Origin: Phaeoceros laevis
Lineage: Eukaryota; Anthocerotophyta; Anthocerotopsida; Notothyladales
Direction: 5' to 3'
Assembly (NCBI GenBank): GCA_049999765.1
Contig: JBNGIQ010009460.1
Coordinates: forward strand, 338,892 to 377,511
Length of the DNA: 38,620 bases
The translations under genes and the position numbers were made by a program. The notes beneath the pieces are model-generated. The model was not told where the DNA came from. It ran no database searches and saw nothing but the letters and a program-made list of their open reading frames with translations. Below are positions 11,339-21,398 of this stretch, piece after piece. The first letter of the stretch is position 1; the number at the start of each line of letters is the position of its first letter.

Positions 11339-13503
11339 GCCTTGCCTCCACACCTGTAGCGGACGTGTGCGCAATAATGTAGCAGCTTGAGGGCCGAAAC
11401 AGGTCTCTTCTGTGTTGTAAGGGCTGCAATGCCATGTTTCCTGCCAACAATCTGCTCCATTGAGGAGCGGACATTGGCTAAAGCTTATGAATTGGTTGAT
11501 GAAAGGTTGTGGAGATTGCGCAAAGCCGCAGAAAAAAATTGTGCAGTGCTCTTTGGTTGTGAAATTTCTGTCCAAGCTGCAGTAGATCCATCGCTGCCGT
11601 TGCGGATAGCACAGGGAGATGTCGTCGTGCATACCGTTTTTTCGCAATGAGTGCGAGACGTTGTCTAAATAAAACTCATTCTTGATCAATCCGTGTGTTA
11701 ACGATGTGAATGGAGATTTGTAACGTGTCCCGTCCCGTCCACCAGCTGTGAACGAAATCATCAAAAGACCGGAGTCCACCACGATCGGTACTCATCACCC
11801 ACTGTGACATCTCATCGCGACTCGATCGGGAGTAGGACAGCCAGTATTGGTGGGGTAACGCACGCTGATACTGTGCTTCGGCGCAGTTGGACACAAGTGT
11901 ACGGGTGCGGGCGTGTGCCGGACACGTGGACGTCTATAACATAACGGGCTTTTGATATAGATAGGCTGGTAGTGGACAAAGGCTAACAGACATTCAGCCA
12001 GTTCCTGGACAAAAAAGTCTGTTCGAACTTCTGACCCATTATCACAACACTGTGGCCAGTTCGGTGGCTGACGCTTGAACAGGAATCCTATTGACATTGT
12101 TGCATGGGGTTTATTCCATATATGTCCTAGGACAGTTTTGGGACCTTCAAGCAAGTTCCTTCCTCCTCCTTGGAAGAAACTAGATTTCTTGAAATACATA
12201 ATGTTGAGGTGTGCATGTCAAGAAGGCCAAGTGATTATCCTTTGTAGACTTGTAGATTTGTAGCATTTTCTGAAATAGTTCCACCAAACTCAAAAGCGCT
12301 CATGAATGAATTGCACTCACACGAGATTCCTAGTTGACCTATTCCCACCCGCAACCGCCCTTGGAGCAAGGGTGTCTGAACTGAGTTGAACCCACTAGCT
12401 AGTCTAATAGAGTTCCAACCTCGGCATGAGGAAGGAAGGAAGTTAATTTCCAGTGAGAGGTTATCCATGGTGAGAGTCGCTAGGGCTGGTGGCACAGTGG
12501 CACGAAGCTTTCAAGCTTCTCATGAACGACTCTCATATATGCTTGCCTCATTATGATACACTAGTCAAGGTCAAGAGATGATACGTGTGCCTGCCTCATA
12601 AATCCTGTCCAACACTTGGCTTTGCAGAATGAGAAGGGTGCCGTCTGATTAGTCATCTGCCAGCTATAATGAGGCTGAAGTCCACGGACTAAGTCCCTCA
12701 TTAGTCCACATCAAGCAGCGCGCCCGATTCCTATGAGGAGTCATCACGGCGTAGGCGAGTCACCTACTACTGCTACTAAGCTTATGGGATATCATTTTAT
12801 ACTTCACGACAGACAAGGGCCTCAAAAGTGGACCTGTTGCGTGAAAGCTGAAGTTACACTAAGGTCCGCTGAAGTCATGTAGACCCAACACCTCCCAAAG
12901 GTGGGCCTGCCTGGTTAGTTACTCACTAGTGAAATTTGTAGAGTTACAGCGTGCATATCCAGACTGCGCCACTGCGAATTTGTGTACGACATGCGTGTAA
13001 CAAACACGCCTCCAGAGCCAACGTGAAGGGTGCCACAACCTAAACCAGTACTTCATCTCAAAAGGAAAAGCCCCGTGTGAGGGTGGGCATCCAAATACGT
13101 GCAGGCCGACGTGAACCGCTTGGCCTCGTCAGTGTGGTTTTTACCCCGTCACACACCTGAAATAAACTTCTTCTTCTCGTCGTTCTGAGGGTTCACTCAT
13201 CTTCCGAGTGCTGCGTGAAGTTCGCATGAGGAGCATAGGGAAGCGTCCAAGTTCGGCGTATGAGACTTTTACTCTGCCGGCTCTGCCGGACGATAGCAGA
13301 ATGCCAGAATGTCAATGGACACTGGAAGAAGGACAGGAAAGGAAATTTATTTATGGTGTTCCGGAGTAGACGACAGAATTTTAAGCATGATAATATCATG
13401 CTCCGCTCTTCACTGTGGTACTCTTGGCCGGTCTGCCGCCTCCAGAGCTCCCAATCTTGCACACCATCCTTCCACTAGTGCAGCGGACGAGAAGGTTGTC
13501 ACC
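11339..13503. other. gene-poor intergenic stretch
   Basis: This interval holds the NOI 3' end and the promoter side of the enoyl-CoA isomerase gene. Open frames at 11387-11650 (+) and 11795-12199 (-) show no family similarity that I can recognise. I searched by eye for LTRs, a tRNA primer-binding site and transposase motifs and found none that hold up. A frame open from 13309 leads into the next gene, but its first 65 residues look like leader sequence. Confidence 0.45.
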
Positions 13504-15194
13504 ATGGCGGCACTCGGAGGTTTGCAAAATGAGAGCTCCTCCAAGTTCGTGAAGGTAGTCGAGCTCAAAGACAGAGTGTTCCAGCTAACTTTCACGGGAC
13601 TAGACCCGCATAGGTAAATTACTCTACTGCTTCAGATGAGGAATCCGAAGAAGGCGGCCTGCGAGCACAGTTGCTTTTTTTTTCTGGAAATGGCTCAGAC
13701 CCTGCGGTTGCTCCTTAGGTTCACCCCGGACAGCATTGCGGAAATTCATGCTGCGCTTGACGAGGTCCGTGTTCTTCGATTTCTTCACCAGTTGGCAATG
13801 GATGCTCCGAGCAAATTCGCCCGGGCCTTGCTCATTTGCTGGATGAACTGTCTTCAAACAGAAGTGAGGTTTCATATCGGAAGAGTCTTTCATTTGCTGA
13901 ATGTCAGGTGGAAAATTGTCCAAATGCCGGAGCTCTGCTGACCACAAACGAGGTGATCACTTCTTTAGAACAGGAAGTCAAGAGCTTTTGAAATCAATTC
14001 AAATGACCCAACCGAATCTGATGGCCGTCTAAGGATTGATTTTCCAAGTAACCTCTCTGTGAATGACGGTTTTCTTCATTTGTTTTTAAGCAGGGGAAGT
14101 TTTATTCCTGTGGCATTGACCTCAACTGCATGAGGGATGAGTTCGGGGCCCGTAAGGTTGGCTTGTTTTGGCATGAAGCAGTTCTCACAGTTCAGCATCG
14201 ATATCCTCGATCACTGAGCTTTTTTTATCTTCACAGGTCACGGTAGAGCCTGCTTGTTAACCTTTTTGTGATGAGCTGCGCAGGCCTTCGTAGATCAGCT
14301 ACATTCTTTGATGAAACGAGTACTGCTGTTTCCCATTCCAACGGTGGCAGCTATTTGGTATGTAACGAGGCATAGCTCCAAGTTCAACCAATGTCTACAG
14401 CACCTCACGTCTTGCAATGACACATGTGCTGCAGCGGACACGCTGCGGGCGCTGGATGTATTTTCGCACTTGCTCAGGATTACAGGTGCATGAGGAGCGA
14501 TGCTGGAGTGATCGTCATGAATGAGGTACTCCAACAGCCAACTGCTTATCGACTCACATTCTGCTGCCTTGGCACAGGATGCCAGGGATGTTAACGTTGC
14601 CTCATCATATTGACGCTGATTGAAGGTGGATTTGGGCCTTATTTTCACCCCCGGGATATCGGGGGTCATGCGATCAAAACTGCCGTCATCTACTTATCTC
14701 CAACTTGTGCTATGGGGGTGAGATTGGAATGCCATGCCTCGCTGGTGTTAAATATATATCATGCTCTTTTGCATCACAAGAAGCTTGATGGCAGAATGGT
14801 CACACCGTTTCACTGTCTGATGTGCCCAGCGAGAGGTTCAATGGCACCCAAGCACTGGACATGGGCATCGTCCAGGGTTGTCACCCTGACGCCAACTCTA
14901 CTTTCTCTGCTGCACTCCACAAAGGTACTACGCACCTACAATCCAGTTCAGGAAATCGGACAAATGTCATGCTGCTCTTACTGAATCCTAGCTATAGTCT
15001 AAGATCAAAATTCTCCTTACAGCAACCAGTCTCGCTAAAAGGAACTGGATGAGAGACGTCTGTAGGCATATCAAGGTAACCCCACATACCCCTCTACAAG
15101 TAGCCCTTCAAACCAACTTGTTCAACAGGCTCAAAGACCTGAATGTAAGTATCTACAAGACCAGACACAGGGCGGACAACCTAACACGAATTAG
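13504..15194 (+). CDS. ECI: delta3,delta2-enoyl-CoA isomerase (crotonase fold)
   Basis: I reconstruct ten exons: 13504-13613, 13719-13764, 13908-13952, 14094-14156, 14284-14357, 14435-14525, 14626-14717, 14830-14924, 15023-15075 and 15129-15194. They join to 244 codons plus stop, the usual size for plant ECIs. ECIs shift 3-enoyl double bonds so that unsaturated fatty acids can pass through beta-oxidation. The oxyanion-hole segments are GKFYSCGIDL (near residue 70) and CGHAAGAGC (near 113). The catalytic Glu is in VIVMNEVDLGL. The region GTQALDMGIVQG matches the family C-terminal helix. The start is an ATG in a perfect ACCATGG context. The predicted C-terminus (PNTN) is not a peroxisomal PTS1 tripeptide, which is odd for this enzyme. 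The last exon is the least certain. No single long frame exists, so ORF-based annotation would miss this gene. Confidence 0.85.
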
Positions 15195-15684
15195 AGCACG
15201 TCTTGTCCGTCTTCTCTGCCTTCTCCTTATCAGCATAGTGCTCCTGGCAGGCGGTGGTATCCATCCAGAAGAGCTCCCACAAGTGACCGTCGGGGTCATG
15301 AAAGCTGCGGCTGTACATGAACCCCGAGTCTTGGATGTCGTTGGCGAAATGCCCGCCCCCCGCCAGGGCAGCGTCCGCCAGCTCGTTCACCCGCTCCTTG
15401 CTCTCCAGCGATAGCGCAGTGATGGACTCGATGCTCTTGTGCCCGTCCACCAGCTCCTTCTCGGTGAAGGTCTTGAAGAAGGGCTCCACCAGCAGCATGG
15501 CGTAGATGTAGTCGCTGATGACCACGCACGCGGCCTGCTCGTTGCTGAACTGCGGGTTGAGCTTGAATCCCAGCGCCTTGGTGAAGAATTCGATGGACTT
15601 GTTCAGGTCCTTGACGGGCAGATTGACAAACACCAGCGGGAACGCGGCCGCCGGTTTGGGCTTCTTCTCTTCCACTTCCGCCAT
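15181..15684 (-). CDS. VOC/glyoxalase-fold protein, bacterial type
   Basis: This is an intronless gene of 167 residues from the ATG at 15684. The frame is open further upstream, to 15762 and beyond, but offers no ATG there. The VOC fold begins at VFVNLPVKDLNKSIEFF and continues with LGFKLNPQFSNEQAACVVI, MLLVEPFFKTFTEKEL and the C-terminal motif FHDPDGHLWELFWMD, whose Glu is the usual metal ligand position. The closest family I recall is a compact bacterial VOC group of about 130 residues with the same FVNLPVKDL and GHLWE blocks. No plant pathway is known for it; lactoylglutathione lyase activity should not be assumed. The extra tail after WMD is rich in Lys, Glu and Cys. The stop overlaps the last predicted exon of the enoyl-CoA isomerase gene. 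Lack of introns beside a ten-exon neighbour fits gene transfer or retroposition. Confidence 0.85.
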   Translation of the reverse strand: MAEVEEKKPKPAAAFPLVFVNLPVKDLNKSIEFFTKALGFKLNPQFSNEQAACVVISDYIYAMLLVEPFFKTFTEKELVDGHKSIESITALSLESKERVNELADAALAGGGHFANDIQDSGFMYSRSFHDPDGHLWELFWMDTTACQEHYADKEKAEKTDKTCSNSC

Positions 15685-16353
15685 ATCCAGATCTGCGAGT
15701 GGCCAGCAACCGCTCTTCTTCTGATCAATTGATGCTCCTTCGGCGCTCCCACCGTGGGCCACAATGTCCGTCGGAATTGAGGAGGTCTTGTTCTTCTCCT
15801 TCTTGGGGGGAGGTGGGGAGGATTTCCTTCTCGGGAGTCCATCCGGTCAGCGCGGTAGCGCCTGGCTGGCGGCTGGCGCCAATCCGAGCTGAGCCGCAGG
15901 AGATTGCGAATCTGATGGGCACGTCGGTTATCTAATTCGCCCGGGCCCCAGTACTGGCGGCGTTCGAGCTGTGCTCGCCGCGTTGCTCAGAATAATTGGC
16001 GTTAAGTCGGCTCGGCGGAGGGTCCCCACTCCCCAATTATGGTCTACGGACGACAAAATTAAAAAACAAAAGCTAATTATTGTACCGTTGAAGCCTTGAA
16101 GGAAGCCGCGAAGAATTTACCACATGCTTGGTAGAGAGTACTCTACAGACTACAGACACTACAAGAAGGCCCTACTGCTGCCCATCCCTACCATGCGCAA
16201 AATACAAAAGTTTAATCAACGGCCGACTTCTGGCTTTGCACAAACTTCCGCACTGCCCTTCACTTATGCTGTCCGAACTCCTATTTCCCCGTTCGCAGCG
16301 AATTTGAGCTTGTGGATGAATGTGTAGAGTCCCGGGTCCCCTATGTAGCAGCT

Positions 16354-16385
16354 GGTCTACCTGTTGTAGCCCCAACAGGTAGACC
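16354..16385. repeat. 13-bp perfect inverted repeat
   Basis: The arm ggtctacctgttg (16354-16366) is the exact reverse complement of caacaggtagacc (16373-16385), with a 6-base loop. It may be the centre of a small foldback element. No coding frame uses it. Confidence 0.85.
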
Positions 16386-16643
16386 AAGGTCCCTGGACGG
16401 GGGCTCCCAGTCGCCGGTCGAAAAACGTGACGGGGTGTTCAATTCCCATGTGGAGTTGGCTAGACACTATAATCATCCTACTACTACTACCTATCCCGAC
16501 GACACGCGATTAAGGGCCTGTCAGCTCCCCGTTCGCGTCTTGGATCCCATGGGTTGCCCAGCGCAACCACTGGCTGTATCGAATTTTAAAAGCACATTGA
16601 ATGAATGATTTCCTGTGACTTTCGTCGGTAAGTCTCACGAGAG

Positions 16644-16671
16644 GGCAGGTGGTGGGCCCCCACCACCTGCC
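16644..16671. repeat. 13-bp perfect inverted repeat, 2-base loop
   Basis: The arms ggcaggtggtggg (16644-16656) and cccaccacctgcc (16659-16671) are perfect reverse complements. It lies about 90 bp before the first N gap, and such a tight GC-rich foldback could explain the assembly break. Confidence 0.85.
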
Positions 16672-16758
16672 ATCCGGTTGCCTCCCTAGCCCGGCCCTTC
16701 CCGGTAGCCTGCCCCCATGCTATGGCCAGCACTATTCTAGCCCTGTTGCGTAGACAAG

Positions 16759-16858
16759 NNNNNNNNNNNNNNNNNNNNNNNNNNNNNNNNNNNNNNNNNN
16801 NNNNNNNNNNNNNNNNNNNNNNNNNNNNNNNNNNNNNNNNNNNNNNNNNNNNNNNNNN
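16759..16858. other. scaffold gap (100 N)
   Basis: Exactly 100 N, a conventional fixed-size gap. The true length is unknown. Any reading frame across it is meaningless. Confidence 0.98.
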
Positions 16859-19800
16859 CAGCACCCCCATATGACCCCCTTTCCTTCCTTGCGGGGCGCC
16901 ACCCTCATGCCATGCTTCTCAAAGTGCCATTAGCTGCTAGCTACCGGAAGGACTGGGTACAGGCGGAGACGACCGGAAGGCAGTGGTGGGCCCCACCTCC
17001 TGCTCAACTCGTGCGCCTTAACTCATCGACGAACACTATTGACAGCCTTCCAATATATATATAGTCGGCCCTCGATAATTGTTCACTCCTTAATTGTTAT
17101 AACCATGATAATTGGTACGTCCCCCTACCCTGTGGGCCCTACTTGTACCACGTGCTAAATGTTAAATGTTATTTGACAGTTGGGGGTTCACCCCCAAACA
17201 CTAGAGTCCAACTCCATAAATGATATATCAAGGTTATTAGTCTATATATATATGTTTTAATTACCCAAAATTCAAAGTTACACTATTCGACTTTAGGGGT
17301 GATTAGCAATGTGGAGCAGCCTTGTTCATACAAAAAAACCTATACTTGAGGTGTGATGCATGGAGTATTCACACTCTATATGGGTTGGGACTTGGGCCCG
17401 AGTGCTTCTATGTGGGAAGCTATCACCATCCATTTTGGTAAGTAGCATATGTCTCAATAACTAGCTTGCTTTCTTGTTTAATTTTTTATCATTAGATTTA
17501 TGTAACTTACTTTCTTAGAATGTATGCAACTTGCTTTCTTGGAAAGTATGCAAATGCATAATATTTGGTATGAGGTGAGGTTGCAATCCTTCTAATCATG
17601 GTGGGTTTTTTTAGAAAAGTCCTCCAATCAGCATGAAGAATCCAGAAAAACAAGGCAAATGTTGAAATATGTTTCAAATGTTGAAATATGTTCAAAATGA
17701 CTTGGGGCAAGCTTCTATTACTTGGTTCTTTAGACCTGCATGATATTGTTTTTACTTATAATTTTTTATGACTATTTAGATTTTTTTATTTAAAACTAGT
17801 GTAGAGGCCCGTCATATTGACGGGCATCACAGTCGCTGTATTCAAATCAGGGTTTTACATCATAGTAGGGTTTACTTATATACAGTTTTTATATTGTGAA
17901 GACCTCTAGGTGTACAATGTTTTTTGTTGCAAAAGGGACTACATTTGTGGTACTATTCCTAGTGGTCCTTCCAATATAAGCTTTCACATTTTCGCGTGAT
18001 GTCACACGGGAGAGAGCAATATATAACTGCCCATGGGTGAATACCGGTGTTTGTAAATATAACCCGGTTTTATCCATGGTTTGACCTTGAGACTTGTTGA
18101 TGGTCATAGCGAATGATAGTTGGCAGGGCAGTTGGCGCCGTTGTAAGACAAAGGGCATGCGATCGGAGGGAGAATTCAAGGTGATGCGAGGTATGAACAT
18201 CCGTTCTCCAGACCGAGGGCCACTTGTGAGCTCCACCTCGATAACACGTGGTTGGAGAGCCCGGACAATCATACGGGACCCGTTGTAGAGACCATTTTTG
18301 ACATCAAGATTCCGTAATAACATGATAGGGGCTCCAACTTTCAAATGTAGGGCATGGGGCGGGAGTCCGCTGAATTCTAAGGTGTTCAGGAACTCCACAG
18401 GGTAAACATTACCAAGTCCATTGGTGTCTCCTAAATCTGCTTGTTGTATACTGTCGGCACTATAATAGGTGTGTCCTTCCTCAGGGAAAGCTTCTAATAT
18501 CCTTGAATTCAGTTGTGAGACGTCATCATTCTTGCAGGCAAGTATAGTTCTTTTTGTGAAGTAACTTATGTTGCCTATATTTTCTCGTAACCTTAGGTAG
18601 ACAAAGTTCACTAATTGCTGTATGTCCGAGCCTCTTTGAAAGACCATATCATCAGGTAGTCGTATGGTATCGGAATTTGGTGGATCTTGCACAATTGTCC
18701 CGTCCCCAACTCTTAAAAGCCATTCTGCAAATCTTCTTTGCTCTTCAACATCCGGGGCATTGGCATCTCGACGTAGTCGCATATTGATAGTTAGCTTACG
18801 TACCAACATTTGTGGCCAGAGAGTAGAGGAGCGAGAAACGCAAGCACCAACAATATCTGCCCTCCCTCCTCTAGGAATAACAGGGAGAACTTGCCTAAAA
18901 TCCCCTCCAAAAATCATGACTTTGCCTCCAAATAATTGCCCCCTGTGTGTACTATTGGAGCCCTCCGTACCCATAATATCACAGAATGTTCGATTGACTG
19001 CTTCAAAAATATGGCGGTGTAACATGGGAGCCTCATCCCAAATGATGAGTTTGGTCTGTATCCCTGCAGCTTCTTCAAGACATTGCTCCCATTCTTTGTC
19101 ATCCTCTAACAGGCCAAGAGCTTCGCAAGCAGACTTGAAGGTCGGATGGAGCACCTCATCCACTGTCCGTAGGTCATCGAAGGATGTGGCACCCCTAACA
19201 GTGGTCAACAACAGTAGAACCTTTCTCCAGCTCCAGGATGGACGGAATGCAAACGCCCTATGGCTCCTGTGTTACCATTTTGGGATTCCCATCGGCCTCC
19301 CTCCCATTTGAATGTTGCAGGGAATTCTACATATTTGAGGGTACGGGCTACGGGGGCAAGTGTTGTGTCTGCATTCGCATGGAACCAACCCATTAGTGTA
19401 GTGGTCTTGTCGCGGGTCTCGTTCAAAGCATCCTCCAAAAACTGGCCGTCACGGAAGGTAACCATATAATGGCCCGGCAAATGGACCATGAGCCCAATAA
19501 CCGCTGGTGAAAGGGCATGCATCTTCCAATGCATCAACCTCCATGTAGCCTCGTTTGCAGATACATAACGGATGTCTAAGTATTGTTTGATCTCGTCCGT
19601 CTGAACTTCGGCTGCAATCTGGTCCATTTGAACTTCGGGTGCAATTGTTTTTGTTTGTTCAATAACAATTGTAGCACGATCATATTCTTTATGCACATAC
19701 TTGAAGAGGTACTTCACATCTTTGATGGAAGAACAAATTTCAACGTTGATGTGACAGTCAAACATCTTGCAAAGAGCCAGGTTATGAGGGACAACCCATC

Positions 19801-19988
19801 TGTTATCCAGCCGTGCATTTCGGACGGAAACAGTGGCCCCATCTTCCCGCCTCTTGTATAGGGAGTAACCATCTTCACTTTGGAGAGTAATCTCTCAGAA
19901 CCTTTCAGGGAAACCTTTAAAACATTTCCCATCTACCATACAGGAGGCATGTGGATTTAAATACCCGCAAGGACCATGCATCATGCTC

Positions 19989-20088
19989 NNNNNNNNNNNN
20001 NNNNNNNNNNNNNNNNNNNNNNNNNNNNNNNNNNNNNNNNNNNNNNNNNNNNNNNNNNNNNNNNNNNNNNNNNNNNNNNNNNNNNNNN
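19989..20088. other. scaffold gap (100 N) inside the Helitron
   Basis: Exactly 100 N, falling between the HUH nuclease part and the Helitron N-terminal-domain part. The missing sequence could include an intron acceptor. The real size is unknown. Confidence 0.98.
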
Positions 20089-20106
20089 GATGTGTATAAG
20101 AGACAG
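20089..20106. other. Nextera mosaic-end adapter (library artefact)
   Basis: The 18 bases right after the N gap, gatgtgtataagagacag, are the Tn5/Nextera mosaic-end sequence used in Illumina libraries. It is not genomic. Translated, it gives the familiar contaminant peptide DVYKRQ. Confidence 0.97.
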
Positions 20107-20633
20107 ATTATGCTCTTCTTCACAACCTGGTATCAAAACTTTGGAAAATTAGTATAACAAAACTTTGAAATTTAGTATTTTTATGGGGAAGTATTATGTC
20201 TTGTTCATAGAATACTCACCTCATGTTCATCCGGGTACAAATCTGGATTAGGGATTTCAGCTTGGACAGCTGCATCAAATTCATCCACCGTTCTAGGTTT
20301 ATCCTCATTAGCCACAATAAGTAAAATATGTGCGTGTAGTAATCCCCTTTTTTGGGCCTCTATTACATAGATATGGGCGACAGAGCTCCTTAACATACCA
20401 TTCTTCCCAGTGATTCGCTCAATAAGTTTCAACAGTTTCAGCTTTCAATAAGTTAAGATTAGAATTTTGTAAGTTTGGCGGTTTCAATAAGTTAGGGTTA
20501 GGCGCTCGCACACACAACACCTACCCCAATTTCTTTAATATATAAGATTGAAAAATTTGATATATGTTATCTCTAGTTAAGTGTTAGCTCTCAGGGTACC
20601 CTGATTGCTAACAATTATCGAGGGCGGACTGTA

Positions 20634-21182
20634 CATGCACTTCGAACAATAAAAGCACGCAAAGCTAGTAGTAGAATGTATGTGGAAGAAATGCAAGGTT
20701 GGATAAGGTTCCAAATTGGCAACATAGACAGCACCCTACATTGTTGAATCACACATCGGAGTCATGGAGATAATGTAAACCCTAATGTATAAAAATCAAT
20801 TCCCTATACCTAACCTATTTTAGCCCTATTTCATGTGATATCTACTAAGAGATCTGAATCGATGTAAACCCTAATATGTAAGCCCTAAACCTAAAATAAC
20901 CACTAAAACCCTGAGATCTAACTCTTAAGCCTAATATGTAAGTCCTAAACCTAAAATAACAACTAAACCCTGAGATCAAACTCTTAACCCTAACATGTAA
21001 GCCCTAAACCTAAAATAACCACTAAAACCCTGAAATCTAACTTTTTGTATATACACATAAAGTTTCAGCTATAGGATTTATGGAAAGCAAACAATTAGTT
21101 CCATGTATCGAGATGTTTAACTTCAAAATTTGGTGATTTTTTTGTAAAATATAAAGTATAAATTCAAGTAAAGCACAATGTT
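20634..21182. other. AT-rich intergenic DNA with tandem repeat
   Basis: No gene is visible. It contains the 59-60 bp tandem repeat with CCCTAA-like motifs (listed separately) and short AT-rich flanks. Confidence 0.5.
20871..21047. repeat. 59-60 bp tandem repeat, 3 copies, telomere-like motifs
   Basis: Copies start at about 20871, 20931 and 20990. Each holds 'tgtaagccctaaacc' (or tcctaaacc), 'taaaataacc/aactaaa' and 'ccctgaga'. The CCCTAA/CCCTAAA words resemble the plant telomere unit or telo-boxes, but they are spaced within a longer unit and do not form a telomeric array. Confidence 0.85.
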
Positions 21183-21398
21183 ATGCTGAAAACAAGAGAA
21201 GCTTTTTGTAGAACTCGGAAACAAAGGTTGTCCCTTGTGCGAGTCATTATTGATCAACCTCTTTCCTTGGAATCCGATCCTCTTTCCTTGGATGAGTTAC
21301 AAGCTCTAGTACAAGACTTGAAGCAAGCAAAAGCTCTTGGGCTAGACAAACTATCTGTCGAATTCTTCAAGTCACATCAATTGGTATGTCATTACTGA
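21183..21398 (+). pseudogene. LINE reverse transcriptase fragment
   Basis: This 71-codon frame contains PLSLDELQALVQDLKQAK, then ALGLDKLSVEFFKSH. It matches the start of the LINE reverse-transcriptase domain (the pattern of L..EL..A...LK..KAPGPDG...EFFK). The normally invariant KAPGPDG is degraded to KALGLDK. The frame ends straight after the match, so it is only a scrap of a non-LTR retrotransposon. Confidence 0.75.

Larger units (their letters stand above)
15763..17061. other. intergenic region with hairpins and a scaffold gap
   Basis: I see no gene. The interval holds the promoter side of the VOC gene, two strong hairpins (16354-16385 and 16644-16671) and a 100-N gap at 16759-16858. After the gap, bases 16978-17003 again read like part of the 16644 palindrome (ggtgggccccacc). 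Confidence 0.5.
17889..20432 (-). pseudogene. RepHel (Helitron Rep-helicase), broken
   Basis: The order on the minus strand is as follows. (1) 20432-20205 has the HUH motif GLLHAHILL of the rolling-circle nuclease and runs into a GTGAGT that could be a splice donor. (2) After the gap, 19988-19205 has HMMHGPCGYLNPHASC, then the frame meets a TGA stop after GFPERF near 19886, then continues to DVKYLFKYVHKEY, which holds the two catalytic-type tyrosines. (3) A small deletion shifts the frame at about 19205-19213 (GERFY to LLLTTVRG). (4) 19211-17889 is the PIF1-like helicase: Walker B IIWDEAPM, GGDFRQVLPV, and the C-terminal motifs AMTINKSQGQT and YIALSRVTS. The Walker A (GKT) segment is absent: CLEEAAGIQTKLIIWDEA joins regions normally some 150 or more residues apart. 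It cannot encode an active transposase as it stands. Confidence 0.9.
17796..20547 (-). mobile_element. Helitron, decayed, with both ends visible
   Basis: The element reads on the minus strand. Its 3' end is CTAG (17796-17799), preceded by a 7-bp hairpin gcccgtc/gacgggc with a 5-base loop at 17807-17825, seven bases from the CTAG, which is classical Helitron geometry. Its 5' end is probably TCTTATATATTAAAG (from 20547). Host A and T flank the two ends, as expected for insertion between A and T. Inside are RepHel remnants: the HUH nuclease part (20205-20432), the Helitron N-terminal and two-tyrosine region (19205-19988) and a PIF1-type helicase (17889-19211). It is about 2.75 kb counting the N gap, far shorter than intact plant Helitrons, so it is internally deleted. 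Confidence 0.85.
17062..20631. mobile_element. pogo/Tc1-like DNA element, interrupted by a Helitron
   Basis: Left end (17062): t-agtcg-gccctcgataattgtt. The right end read on the minus strand from 20631 is c-agtcc-gccctcgataattgtt. This gives 20 of 22 matching bases, with TA on both outer sides (17060-17061 and 20632-20633), the target duplication of Tc1/mariner/pogo elements. The left internal part is about 735 bp and the right part about 84 bp. Both are AT-rich with no transposase frame, so the element was probably non-autonomous. The Helitron described separately sits between the two parts. Confidence 0.75.

Noticed and set aside
11795-12199. 134-codon frame (-) considered as a retroelement gag/pol scrap
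   Set aside because: None of the conserved protease, integrase or RT motifs could be found, and no LTR or primer-binding site.
13309-13503. N-terminal extension of the enoyl-CoA isomerase
   Set aside because: The frame is open, but the ATG at 13504 has an ACCATGG context and the family N-terminus begins there.
15685-15762. Longer VOC protein starting at 15762
   Set aside because: The codon at 15762 is GTG, not ATG; bacterial-type homologues begin near the ATG at 15684.
18664-19311. 215-codon plus-strand frame across the Helitron
   Set aside because: Shadow of the helicase coding strand; the helicase motifs are on the minus strand.
20107-20220. Genuine Helitron intron between the HUH and N-terminal-domain parts
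   Set aside because: A GTGAGT donor is visible, but the acceptor side is lost in the gap and an adapter marks a misjoin, so an intron cannot be shown.
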